A DNA stretch of 64,000 nucleotides from Fennellomyces sp. T-0311 (GCA_025266875.1 JALLLT010000053.1:124001-188000); one strand, 5' to 3'. Positions 49,315 through 61,518 are shown, counted from the stretch's first letter. The notes: a model not told the origin generated them from the sequence alone. Numbers and translations are program-made.

Positions 49315-50235
49315 TTAGAGATTTCGATACCGGCGTTTTCCGGCACACTTCATAGCCTGCACCTCTGGACTGAGACGGCAAGATTCCTCCATTCGGAGAT
49401 GTCGCTTAAGCGCGTCAGTTCGGGCAAACGCCTTTTTGCAGCATAAACAAATGTAAGGCTTGTCACCAGTATGAACGCGGACGTGCCGTTGCAGATCATG
49501 TTTGCGCGCAAATGCTCGGGTGCACATACAGCACGCATATGGCCGAATATCACCGTTTGTGCCACTTGCCGTCGTCGCCGTTGTTGTTGTCATTGAATTC
49601 TTTGGTGAACGAGGACCTTCAGGCGCTTCCATCATTGTTGCTGGTGGAGTCACAGCCACGGGTGTGATGGGAGAAACGGGATGCTGCTGCTGATAGAACG
49701 TATTGTCTTGATAAGAAGTTTGGTTGCTTGTTGCTGTTGCAGAAAGACACGTGCAGGATGCACCATATTCCATAGAATCAAAGTCGAACGATCGACGCAT
49801 GTTTGGTCGATAGTGATAGTCGACTGTAGGCATAGACGGATGTTGCATGCAACAGTCGGGCGAAAAGGGCGATGATGACAGCGATGATGAAGGCGACGCG
49901 TTCAAGCACGGGGGCTTGCTGTTGCTCTTTAAACTTAGCGTATCGTCGCCGTAATATTCGTCAGACGAAAGCACAGACGGAGCAGAGTACACAGAGAGGC
50001 GATGCTGGTCAAACATCGGGTAGGTGTTGTGTTGCGCGTTACTATCGTCATAGCAGTGATGGTTGTTGGATGGCAACGCTGGCGGCGGCAGTGGCGCGTG
50101 GAACATGCTCGGAGGGTAGCACGAAGGCTGAGGCTCAGGTTTCATATTAACCCACTCCATCAAGGGATGCACGTCATTGCTGTTAGTGACAGCACCGTGG
50201 GCATAATAATCAATCGAAGCAGCTGGACTGTACAT
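49315..50235 (-). CDS. C2H2 zinc-finger transcription factor
   Basis: A single-exon protein of 306 residues. The first 225 residues are Ser/Pro/His/Tyr-rich and probably disordered, with the acidic-aromatic patches typical of activation regions. Two adjacent fingers lie near the C-terminus (about 232-286). The first, YACCMCTRAFARKHDLQRHVR, is classical C-x2-C-x12-H-x3-H. It is joined by the TGDKPY linker to the second, CLCCKKAFARTDALKRH, whose last ligand is Cys (H-x6-C), i.e. a C2HC finger. The ARKHDLQRH / ARTDALKRH recognition helices resemble the Crz1-like group of fungal factors, but assignment to calcineurin signalling would be a guess. A basic tail ends GKRRYRNL. Confidence 0.88.
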   Translation of the reverse strand: MYSPAASIDYYAHGAVTNSNDVHPLMEWVNMKPEPQPSCYPPSMFHAPLPPPALPSNNHHCYDDSNAQHNTYPMFDQHRLSVYSAPSVLSSDEYYGDDTLSLKSNSKPPCLNASPSSSLSSSPFSPDCCMQHPSMPTVDYHYRPNMRRSFDFDSMEYGASCTCLSATATSNQTSYQDNTFYQQQHPVSPITPVAVTPPATMMEAPEGPRSPKNSMTTTTATTASGTNGDIRPYACCMCTRAFARKHDLQRHVRVHTGDKPYICLCCKKAFARTDALKRHLRMEESCRLSPEVQAMKCAGKRRYRNL

Positions 50236-52130
50236 TCTAGTAAGGGTTCTTTATAGTAGTGTACACAAAAAGATAGAAAGAGTAGTAGTTGTGGGAATTG
50301 ATGTGCTACTGATCAAGCGAAAAGTGCGAGAGAAAAGCAAAGGGGAAGAAAGATCGATACTTTGAGCGCGTTTTATATAGAGGTGCAGATTTTACGTATA
50401 CGGTTTGCTGCAGCACAAAGGATACGCGGTGGAACTCCATAAATGTCTACTACTCAACGTAAAGCGAACGTAGAAAAAAAAAAGCAAACCCCCCAAAAGT
50501 GAGCATACATATTGAACCCCGGGCCCCTATTTCTTGACATGGTATTAGGTGAACATTATTGAGAAAAAAATTATTTTCTTACCAGCCATCGAAGTCTGCT
50601 GTCCTTGTCGTGTAGTGCCGATCAATCATGGACGGAAGTTTCTCCTGAAATTCTTTTTTGCTCGTGCTTTATTCTTATTATTTCAATGTATGTGCGTCAA
50701 ATTTTCTGGTGCATATTTTTCGCAAAGGCCCAAAGAAGAAAGGTCATGCAGCAGGCCGTAATATGAAAGATTATCGTGATTTGCTCCGAGCCAAAAAGCA
50801 ACGAAGCAAGTGACATGCAAAATATATGTGCGTATAAGGAGATGCGGCAACAAGTGAGACATCAGATATGCCGTGGGTGAATGGGTGATAGGAGTTGCGC
50901 AGACGACGCGCGATGTAATTGCATCATCAATATCAGCCATCTGTCTAGGCCAACCAGAGAATGCGATGGTCTCCATGCCATATGGTACCTGCTTCTTCAC
51001 TGTATAAATTTACACTTGCGGTTGCGTGGCTCATTATTGTAATAAAGGAGTCGGGGGTGTGCGCAATATGCGTAAGCAGAGAAAGGGGGTGGGGTGATGT
51101 CGATGATTGTCAACCCATCAATTTGCCTTTTCAAAAGAGTTAAAACGCTTATTTAATCCCAAAACATCGGGTTCACCGTAGTTATGACTGTCGACAACTA
51201 GCTTCAGGGGGCGCGTTCTTTGAAAACGGGGAGCCTTTCGGTCATAGATTATTTTAATACCTTACTCTTAATAAGTTGAGCGGCACTTGCTATGGCAATC
51301 GGGATATCGCGTGGTTAAACTTTTTCATGATTATCGTGGCTCCTAAGCTGTAAAAAGCAATACTTTGCGCGAATCATCCGTGTGCCTTAATGAGGTCAAT
51401 CTTTTCCATATGTGAGAGCAGCGGTATTAAAAGAAAATGAGGCCATGGTGGCCTTACCGCAGGTCGCCAGGGTCTTGGCCCAGTAATAGGTCCATTGCAA
51501 GCTGGGGTAAAAAGAAAAGACTAGGTCAATTCGTCGTATGGTTCCATCGAGGAGAGCTTATTTGATATAAGAGCGCTCAATCCGCATCTTCAGATGAGGG
51601 GCGAAATGGGGGCTGCACCCACAATAGACAGCTCCAGAGAGAGAGGTTGCGAAGGGGAACATGTATCTACGTTACTCAAAGAAAGGGAGCCATTGTTCCT
51701 CCCGATTGCTTGATTTTCCCGACTTTTCGGTAAAAATAGGGGGATCGAGCGAAGCTGATAGATAATCTTTCAGATAGGATACGCAGCATGAGGTAGCCTT
51801 CCTGGCATTGACAACAATCCTTCACAGACTGCTCCCCCCTGAGATCGCGCGATCGGCATCCAATTTCCACGGTAAGCCGCGGTGATGGGCCGAATCAAGT
51901 CAACATTCAACGTGGCATCAGACTGGGTGTCCGTCAGAGCGCTGTATTGAGAACAACCGGTTTCGATGTGCTACGGTATATATGTGCGCTGGTCCCTGCG
52001 CATCTATTCCCTCCCTTTCTCTCACGTGTCTCTGCATGCGTGATGAGTTCGAAGGACAAAAAACATTGTGTGTATTTTTTATTTTTTTGCGATTGTTGTT
52101 TCGTGGCTTGGTGTTCAAATATGGTTTTCT
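50236..52130. other. Intergenic, no gene seen
   Basis: About 1.9 kb between the C2H2 start and the NDUFS1 stop. Short motif-free frames; no tRNA or repeat recognised. Confidence 0.5.
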
Positions 52131-54656
52131 CTAAGCGGCTGCTCTCTCGAGCTCGTCGTCTACGTGTTTGCCCTCGGCATTTTTGGTGCACTTGGCCATC
52201 GTGCTTGATGCACGCGAGATGGAATCCGTCTGGTAGAAGTTCTTGATGACCGACGAAAGTACCGCGCCAGTGCTCTTGACATCCGACTTTTGCAGCGTCG
52301 ACAGGCCAAGCTGGCTTGTGGTGGGCTGCTCTACAACGTCGTACCGGGTAAGCGCAGGGCTGATCTCGGACAGACGGGCACGAACGGCCGGGAGGTCGTC
52401 GTAGGGAAGGGTCTTGCCGGCTAATTCGGACAGCGCACGGATGATCTTCCAATCCTCACGAGCTGCGGCTGGTGGGTTGACACCGGCGCGCGTGATCTGT
52501 GTACGGCCTTCAGTGTTCATGTAACTATACACACGTTAGCATCTGCATGTCCCTATTTCGAGCAGCAATACTATACGTACGTGGCATTCTTTTCCGTGAA
52601 GGCAGAGCCGGGAAGAATGACATCGGCGTACTGGGCACCGACATCACCATGGTGACCCTGGTACACAACGAAGGCATCCTTGGGCACGTCGGCAGCGGAG
52701 ATTTCATCCGCGTTCAAGAGGTAAAGGAACTTGGCGGGAGTTTCGGCGGCTTCCTTGGACGAAGGAACGAAGCCGAGTTCGTATGCAGCGGTTCGGCTGG
52801 CGGCCTATTCAGTCATTGTTTCCTTAGTAACGCAGAATTTATCACGCACACACTCTCTCTCCTGAAACTTACGCGCTGGAGAACATTGAAGCCGTTCCAG
52901 TCATCCTGGAAGATGGTGCTCTTGTGCTTGTCAGCAAGCTCAGAGACCTTGGAGAGCAAGTACTCGCTGTCCTTGGAGTTTTCAACAACACCGGAGCCGA
53001 CCAAGATCAAGGGGCGCTTGGCTTCGGCAAGACGCTTGGCGAATGGATGCGAGCCGTCCAACAAAGATTCGATGGACTTGGCATCCTGGCCAATGTGTGC
53101 GTAGTCGTAGGTCAGGTCAACGTTCTCACCAATAAGACCAAAGTCCTGGCCGTTGTGCAGGTACGCCTTGCGGAAGCGAGTGTTCAGGATGGGGGCCTCG
53201 TGACGAGGGTTGGAGCCGACAAGCAAGACAACATCGGCTTCCTCAACACCAGCGATGGTCGAGTTCAAGGAGTAATTGCCGCGGAAGTCAGCGTTGATGG
53301 CGAGGGGCTTGCTGCCGTTGGGAGCATCGATGGCCAAGTTCTCAGAGCCAACGCGGTTCATCAAATCCTTCAAGGCAATCATGGATTCGGCATCGGCAAG
53401 ATGACCAGCAATAGCCTTGGCGCTGTTACCTTCGACCTTGCTCAACTCCTGGCTGACGCGGTCGAGAGCCTTCTCCCAGCTGGCGGGAACGAAACGGTCG
53501 CCCTCACGCACCAAAGGAGTCGTCAAACGCTGCACGCGCAGACCATCGTAGAAGAAACGGGTCTTGTCCGAAATCCACTCTTCGTTGATCTCGTCGTTCA
53601 ATCGGGGCAGAATGCGCATCACCTCAACACCACGGGTGTCAAGACGAATGTTACTGCCAATGGCATCAGACACGTCGATTGTCTCGTACTTCTTCAATTC
53701 CCAAGGACGTGCCTTCATTTGGTAGGGCTTGGAGGTCAATGCACCAACAGGGCAAAGATCAATGACGTTGCCGGACATTTCAGAGTCGATCGTCTTTTCA
53801 ATGTAAGTGCTGATCTGCATATCGTTGCCTCTGCCGCTGGTACCGAGTTCGGGCGCACCAGCGACTTCGTTTGCGAAACGGACGCAACGTGTGCACTGAA
53901 TACAACGCGTCATTTCGGTCTTGATCAGAGGGCCAAAGTTCTTGTCCTCGACCGCACGCTTGCCACGGGGTTCATGGAAACGACCGCGATCGCTACCGTA
54001 ACGCATGCTCTGGTCCTGCAGGTCGCACTCACCACCCTGATCACAGATAGGGCAGTCCAAAGGATGGTTGTACAGCAGGAATTCCATCACACCTTCACGC
54101 GCCTTGTGGACCATAGGCGTGTTGGTCTTGACCTTCATGCCGGGCATAACAGGGTATGCGCACGAGGCAATTGGCTTGGGGGCGCGCTCAACCTCGACCA
54201 AGCACATACGGCAGTTACCGGCTACGGACAAGCGGTCTATCAACAAGGTTATTACCGTTTGTCTCTACTCATATAATCTCTCTCTCTCTGTATGTGTGTG
54301 TGTGTGTGTATTTACCATGGTAACAGAAGCGAGGGATCTAGCGCATGCAGCAGTTAGTAAAAACGTGGTAATGGCGAAAACAGCCACTTACATCGGCACC
54401 AGCCTTCTCGCATGCCTGAATCAAGGCAGAGCCCTGTTCAATCATGACCGACTTGCCATCAATGAACACTTCGATTTCTTCCTTTTTGGAGACAGTGGCA
54501 GAAAATGCACGTGCTATAGAATTTGGTTTGTTTTTTTCGTCAATGTCGGGCTTGTCGATTATTAAATCGGGTCATTGTGTTGTGGTTTATACCTCCGGTG
54601 TTCAAAAGGGCGGGCGCTCTGCGCGCAACACCAGCTTTGTTGATGACGCGCAACAT
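52131..54656 (-). CDS. NDUFS1: NADH:ubiquinone oxidoreductase 75-kDa subunit, mitochondrial
   Basis: A 729-residue core subunit of respiratory complex I (matrix arm, N module) carrying three iron-sulfur clusters. Exons are 54593-54656, 54392-54513, 54316-54337 (22 nt), 52873-54236, 52581-52804 and 52131-52524. The protein starts with an Arg/Ala-rich mitochondrial presequence ([15 protein letters not shown] ... RAFSAT). Cluster ligands: the [2Fe-2S] set in [19 protein letters not shown], the His-Cys set in [18 protein letters not shown], and [14 protein letters not shown] with a distal CPVGA. The molybdopterin-oxidoreductase-like domain follows ([27 protein letters not shown]). IPRFCYH is encoded by the 22-nt micro-exon; without it a ligand cysteine is lost. 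Intron 3 carries TC/TG dinucleotide repeats. Confidence 0.97.
54277..54310. repeat. (TC)n(TG)n dinucleotide repeat inside NDUFS1 intron
   Basis: About 6 TC units followed by about 9 TG units on the plus strand, within the intron (54237-54315) that lies just downstream of the 22-nt micro-exon on the minus strand. Confidence 0.85.
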
Positions 54657-57600
54657 TACGGACTATGTGGAGTGGGGGGTTATATAATAATAGGTTAAGA
54701 AAGGTTCGAGACTGGTGGTTTGGCGCCCGATAGGCTGTTTCGCGCTTTGTGTGTGTCTAAGCAACAACGACCTGGGCTACCAAAAAAAAATAGTGTGACG
54801 TCCGCAATTCGCAATTTCCTTTTTTAATCCGACGTTATAGTGCGGCGGTCTTGTACAACCCCAAACTCCAGCGTTATATTGGAGTGCTTTTCTAGCCAGC
54901 GGTCACTGAGGCTGAAAGGAAAGTATACTCGAGCTTTTTCATGTTGATAGAGCCGACATACCTTTCACTACGTTGAAACTGAGGCGTTATACACTTTTGA
55001 GGCCTGTCCTGACTTATTTTGCTGGTCAAGGCCCGGAATGATGTCGTGTGGAGTAAGTATGGATGCATACAAAACTCTCACTTGTTCTGCCTGTGACAAC
55101 TTTAGCCATAGCATAGTTATCAAACTCGAAACCACCTTTTTTATCAACTATAAATAGCGGGGATTTTGACACATCATTATCGCTACCTAGCAACAGATCG
55201 AAAGTTGCCTTGATCAGAACACTATGCACTTCTTGAGTGCGTATGATCGAACAACGGGGTATAAAGGTATTAACGCCACTAGCATTCTTAATTTATACGT
55301 TTTATTTTATTTGATAACCATCATAATATCCTATAGTCGCACATGTTCGGCACCACTTTTTCATTTCGCAAAAATTACAGAAAGTTGTCAATCCTCGTAA
55401 CGTCAGTGCATTAAAGATGAATATTTTGTGCTTCAATATGGCGCTGTAAGTTTATACTGTACTTTTCGTACCGCAAGTAAGTGATCATATGCTTAAAGGC
55501 GCAGATAAGTGACTTCCCCAATAAAAATAATAACTTTTGAACTATGGCGCTGTAAAATAATCTTGTACGCTAAATGATAATAGGCATGAATGCAATGACA
55601 AATAGATCTATGTGCAATCATGGAGACGGTTTCAAGTATCCATAGTAATTATTTTAACACCATATGCTTTATTTGCAAATATCGACCATTCTCTCTACTT
55701 TCTTCCTACATACATACGGAAAATCTATGAGAGCGCCCCATCTAGAGGATGACTCAAGTAAAATTGTGCTGTAGCTTTCGCCGTATATGTCGTGGCTAGC
55801 TACCCGTGGAATAGTATAACTGGACCTCCATCATTAGTTAATGCTCTAGGCAGTCCTGAGGACTTTTATGTAAGCTGGTAAAAACTGCAACTTGATCTAT
55901 GTTCGTAACAAAAGCCAAGAAGACATTAAAATCTGATTCTTCGCACAAACGCTGTAGACAACTTATGGTAGGGTGATCACTTGTACTAGACACAAGATCC
56001 ACATCATCTTTAAGCTATCCAAATGATATATGAAATGATAGGCTTCAATACAGCAATCTCTCCGAAAGAACAAGTGCCACATGTTGATTCCTTCAGCAAC
56101 AGTGATGGAACCAGATGAACACCATATTCTGTAAATGCTTATAGAAAGGCATTATAATTACACCTTCGACATACCATCCTATTTGTTATTTTTTTTTTAT
56201 CGTACCAATCAAGTTGCCAAGAAACATCAGCTATCCATTCCAACCGATGAAGCAGATATACTCTAGCTTCGTCAAACCATTTTTCGTGCTCTAAACTTGT
56301 TCAACTATGACTATTTTCACACCGCCGACCATACTGAACAAAATACTATGAAACACGTACATATGGGGATCCATTCAGGAGACTTTTGTGGGCAACCAAA
56401 CTTGATGTTCGATAGTAAATTGTTATATTTTTAGCGCAAAGTATTGGTTGGCAGCTTGTGCACTTAAAGGAGAAAAGACGAGCGCCATCTGATCGGAAGC
56501 AAAGAGTACCAACCGAGCAAAGAGTACCAACCGAGCAAAGAGTACCAACCGAGCAAAGAGTACCAACCGAGCTCGTTCTAACGTTACTATAACCCATAAT
56601 CCTACGGAAAGAAGGTAGATATGCTCGACAAACATTTCCTTCAATGAAGAGTTTCATGTAGTAAACAAATTCATTAGTCAAGACTATTTGGAAGTATAGA
56701 CACTGTTGGGGCCAAGTTCGGATGTTGCCTCAAGCGATGATGAGCATCGCGACCCGAGATTTGACGAAAAAACCTTAAAATCCCAATCCGGCCATCTTAT
56801 TACTATCATCAACATATACCTCCTGCAAAACGGTGAAGGCTTAGCAAAGCAAAATTCAGTACAGCCGATACATGAAGTACCTGATTATTTCATACTCTCA
56901 TTCGCTTGGGATCGTATACGTTTGTTTATACTTTTGCAACTCCTCATTCGGATTACGGTCACCATGCTTGTGCTTCTTTCCCATTATGCTCTCACTTACT
57001 ATGCGCACCTATTCACATTTCGCTTAAATGTCATTTTATCCATCTTGTGCATATGTTCATTATACAGTATTTCTACTATATATCAGAATGATCAACTTAA
57101 AGATTGGCTGGATTTGGATAGCCTAAACATGGTTTTCGCTTGAATGCTAGGCCTCCAGATAAGATACTTGGTCAAGCATGGCATGTACCAAAGGGAATAT
57201 TTATCAATTACAAAACATATGGTCGTTGGGACTTTCAGCACCAAACAATGCTTTGTCTCACAGAGCCATCGATACGAACGATGTTGGAAATGGATATTAT
57301 CGCTACGTAATGATAGTGAAAATCGCGATCCCGACTCAAGCGCCCAGCGTTTAAGAACTATATACCATCCATCAGCATGTCGACATTAGCTATACATGTC
57401 AGCAGCAACCATTGGTAAAGCAAGGGAAAGCCAACAAAGTCAATAATATAAGCATTGTCGGTACCAACTGGTAAAGGTAGTTATTTGCTTTTCCTGCAAC
57501 TTACTGTTTTGGGTCCGAGGTGGCCTGTCTGTGCCTCTGCGATACGAAAATTATCCGCTGACACAAAAGTAGAGGAAGAGATTCATGTATGACATCTACT

Positions 57601-58035
57601 GTAACTTCATCCGAGCAGCAAGTCATCTTCAAATATTGATTCGCTTTAGTGCGTCTAAGCCCAGACATGTTACATTAGCCCAGGTGTGTGCGCGGACGTT
57701 GTGTCAATTTCGCGCCGAAAAAAATAGTTCACTTTGCATACGTAAACAGAACCACGTGCTACCTTCTTCACTTTGGCCTAAAAAGTATCAAACATCGTAT
57801 AAAATATTTTATTGTGGTGACATAGGAAAATAAACCAAGTATCTCAACAATAAATGTACTATTCATATGGGAAGATAAGATTACAATTTAAAAGTTGATA
57901 CCTAGAATGCAATTGAAAATAGCATATCTATTTCCCACCGCGACTGGTTACAAACTGTAACGTGACTAAAACGAAAATGACTATATATTGAAGGGTGCCG
58001 GATCCAAACCTAAGTGAAAACTACCAAAAAAAAAA
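54657..58035. other. AT-rich gene-poor island
   Basis: About 3.4 kb upstream of NDUFS1 and of the P450. It holds an 18-bp tandem repeat (listed separately) and open frames at 56706-57143 and 57144-57389 that look partly coding but that I cannot assign. No complete gene is supported. Confidence 0.5.
56501..56572. repeat. Perfect 18-bp tandem repeat, four copies
   Basis: Unit AAAGAGTACCAACCGAGC occurs four times head to tail with no mismatch (56501-56518, 56519-56536, 56537-56554 and 56555-56572). The unit length is a multiple of three and on the minus strand lies in an open frame, where it would encode a repeated hexapeptide SVGTLC, but that frame has no other coding support. Confidence 0.95.
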
Positions 58036-60030
58036 ATGGATGAATTTTTACGTGATGTATGGGCTACTCACACTTCATCCATTTTGACCGTGATAAAAGC
58101 CAATATCACGGCTATAACAATCAGTACCCTTATTCTCATTTCAGTTTTGCGTATCGTCAACAAAGTTGTGCGTCCACCACAATCTATTCGGCACATCCCG
58201 TACGCGAATCCATTCAAGACTGTTGGTGCGTTTGCAAAACAATTACCCGTGGATTATATCACAAAAACAATCATCTATCCATTTGCACTGAAGCATACTG
58301 ATGGAATATACTCGGTAACAAATGTCTATTGATCGTTTGAAGCTTTTCTATTGACACCAGCAACCTCCGGATAGCGACTTGGTCCAATGGGGTGGTGTAT
58401 TACCATCCATGATCCCACAATTGCCAAGCAATACCTGTTCAAATCATCAAGTAAGCCATACAATTGGAATCTCAAAGGCACATAGTATAACTCGTAAGTA
58501 TACAAATGACAGATACTTTTGTAAAAATTCCGTTGGGCGAAGATCGGGCAGGAACCGTGGTAGGCAGATTCATTATCGGTCCCAATATTCTCTTCTTGTC
58601 CGGACAACATTGGCGCGATCAACGTAAGGTAGGATCATACATAGTATCTGAATACTCTAAATATCCATATACTTCCTCGACAGATTGCCAATCCTGCATT
58701 CCGTCGATCCATGCCGTTGGCTTTATTTGGTAGATTGACAGAGAAGCTTTTTGATGTGATGGATCGTTTAGAAGGCGCCGTCGACGCATACGACTTGATT
58801 GAGCGATGGACACTAGACGCTATTGGAAATGCAGGTTTTGGATTTGACTTTGATGCCATCAGTAACCATCACAACGAGTGGGTGGATCGATACACTGTGA
58901 TTCTAAAAAGTATTGGCAATCCATTCTTCGGTCTGTTTCCCGCAGTCGAACGTAAATTTCTGCACTGGTTTCCCGAGCGACGTAAAGTACACCAGGAAAT
59001 GACCACATTCCTGGATATGATCCAAAGTATTATCGATCGTAAGCGCAAGTGGATTGAAGAAAACCCCGACGCAATGAAGGATGATGCTCTCGAACGGGAT
59101 CTCTTGACAATGATGATCGAAGGTGGTGTGAGCGGTGATGACAGGGGATTAACAGATGAAGAACTATTGGTATGTAATAGCAAGTAAAGTATTCCTTGAT
59201 ATATACTGATGTCATAGGAAAGAGCAATATTTGCATCTTTTTCTTTGCAGGTCATGATACAACGTCATCGGCGCTTTCATTTGCAATTTGCTTCCTTGCA
59301 TTATACCCGGTACGTGCCACCCAATCTTCACGAATGCTGAGCTGAGCATTATGATGGCGAGTGTAGGAGGTCCAGAAAAAAGCCAGAGAAGAGGCGATCG
59401 CTATCCTAGGAGACGAACCTCGGAGCGTTCTTCCAACAGTTCAGCAACTACAGGAAATGTCATATATAAACATGGTTATAAAAGAGGCGAGTACGCTCAA
59501 ACTTGGTCAAATTACTGCATTATAACGTATCGATGTGCATATCTAGACATTACGCATGTATGGACCGGTTGACATATTGGTTCCTCGTGTTGCGGTCAGA
59601 GATACGGAACTGGGTGGTGTTTTCATCCCAAAAGGATCTCAGGTCACAGTTTCGATCTATGAACTCCAACATAACCCACGCGTATGGGACGATCCTGACA
59701 CGTTTAATCCTGAACGGTTTGCGGACGAGGAGGCAAACAAATTAGAAGGGCTCAAATGGCTGCCTTTCAGCAGTGGGTCTCGCCAATGCATTGGCATGAA
59801 TTTCAGTATGTCAGAGCAGCGTTTCCTTTTGCCGATGCTATGTACGTATTGTAAATCAAAAGTAATTGGCATGACCTCAAAGCTCACGTGGCTTACTTTA
59901 TGTAGTGCGCAAGTACGAGTGGGAGCTCCCAAAAGATACGGTACACTCAACAGAAAGTATTGCTACCAAATCGTACTGTGGGGTTATGAGTCCCAGGAAC
60001 CTCAATGTTATTTTCAAAAGGCGATACTAG
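58036..60030 (+). CDS. Cytochrome P450 monooxygenase
   Basis: A 527-residue microsomal P450. Exons are 58036-58314, 58375-58450, 58513-58628, 58684-59169, 59223-59309, 59367-59486, 59547-59841 and 59906-60030. It has an N-terminal membrane anchor (about 22-45) and a basic/proline hinge (VRPPQSIRHIPYANP). The family block RLGPMGWCITIHDPTIAKQY is restored by splicing, as are WRDQRKIANPAFRR in helix C and the I-helix AGHDTTS. The K-helix ExxR is KETLR (E388, R391), with PERF downstream. The heme-binding loop is FSSGSRQCIG, with the thiolate ligand at about Cys469. KETLR requires a GC-AG intron (59487-59546). All essential residues are intact. The family is numerous in Mucorales-type fungi; substrate unknown. 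Its stop lies 24 bp from the convergent ASK1 stop. Confidence 0.93.
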
Positions 60031-60054
60031 CTGTATTAAATAATGCAATGGCTT

Positions 60055-61518
60055 CTATTGTCGTAATATCCAGCGACCTTCACCCTCTTTTTTTGTGAAC
60101 TTTTTGGAAGTTAGCACATCCACAAACAGCTTGACGCGCTCAACAGTGAATGATGGGTCGTCTAACAGCTGCATGATCTCATCCAATGTCAAGGGTTCGC
60201 CTGGCCGCTGGGAAAATAGGGTATATATGCGTGTCAGTTGAGTTGATGCTGGTGACTTTTGAAAGGAGCTTGAAAAGTAATGCAAGCTGAATTGCTTGGG
60301 CAACCTGCTAGCCCTCGACGATACAGAGCTTCCGCTTCCCAGAGGGGTGCCAACCATACTCTGCTGGTCCCCATCCTGTAGTACCAGACGGCTAGGCGTG
60401 ATCTGTGCAAATTGAAACGCGCCGTCGTCATCATCGTTCGTGTCACGCACAGCTGACATCAACAAGCTATCTTGCGAAGTTTCCCGGGCACGTTTTGAGG
60501 GTGGACGTAGATCTTGATCATAATTGGCGACGGGCGTACCAGTAATCATGGGGAACGAGGGAACGTCTTCTTCCGAGTGATACCGACCAGGTGATCGAGG
60601 TGGATCGCGACGTACCGTAGGCAATTCATCATCCAAATCCATCTGTCGATACTTTTGTTTTCGATCTCGCATGAATCCTTCAAACTTCTCTCTGTCGCTG
60701 TCACTATGTTGATTCACCCAGCTTGCTGGTGTTTCATTGCCCTTCATACCATCGAGTCCCTTTTCTTCATTGTGTTGATCCGCTAAACCTTCAGACATTT
60801 CATCGTCCTCTCCATCACCGTGTCCCTGTTCTTTAGACGATCCACTACTGGGAGGACTCGCAGCGCCGGCTATTTGAAGCTGGTTGTCGACCAGTATCCG
60901 CGCAGCCTCACGCGCTGGTGTCCCCACAAGATCGCTGGGTGACAGTGCGAACGGAATCGTTTTCGGAGGAGACGTGCGACGGCGGAATGATGGTGTTGTT
61001 GACCCACTGCTGCTGCTACCAACGTTATATGACGAAAGCGCGTCCGTGTGCGGTTTTAGTAAGGATGTAGACGTTGCCGTTGTGGCTGATGCAAGCATGT
61101 GTTTGTGAGGTGGTCGCTGTAGCATTTGGCCGAGATCTTGATTGCTGGGCGAGAACTTGTCTTTTAAACGATCCCAAGGAGATTGCTCTTTGGGTGAGTC
61201 GGCGATTCCGCTTCCGAACGGTGGTCGATTCGTTGATTGAGGCATGACTGTAAGTTCCACTCGTTCGAAGAAATGAAGCCATACCTAGTATAACAAGGTA
61301 GGTTAGCATGCTTTTGATTAACAGCGAGATCAACGTGTTACTTTCAACCCATCCCAAACGCCTCGACTCGCGGCTTGGTATCGATCAAATTCAGGGATAA
61401 TGCCTGAATTTACGATCTGGACACATCGTGCAAAGTTTTGATCGATTTCTTGAAGAGTCAGGGTAATGTCTTGTTGCAACTTTTCGAGTTCGGCTGCTTC
61501 TTCGTCTTCTCGCGACAT
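60055..61518 (-). CDS. ASK1: DASH/Dam1 complex subunit Ask1
   Basis: A 468-residue subunit of the DASH (Dam1) ring complex that couples kinetochores to spindle microtubules in fungi. Exons are 61342-61518 and 60055-61284; the 57-nt intron is in phase 0. The conserved Ask1 domain is at the N-terminus: ELEKLQQDITLTLQEIDQNFARC, IIPEFDRYQAASRGVWDGLKVWLHFFE. The middle is long, Ser/Pro-rich and acidic with many S/TP sites (CDK-type), as expected for Ask1. A C-terminal segment of about 65 residues (LTRIYTLFSQRPGEPLTLDE ... GEGRWILRQ) looks folded and winged-helix-like. It makes the protein clearly longer than budding yeast Ask1 (292 residues). Confidence 0.9.

Noticed and set aside
52924..54276. 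450-codon open frame on the plus strand
   Set aside because: Exactly antisense to the NDUFS1 main exon. The translation has no motif and is a by-product of codon bias on the other strand.
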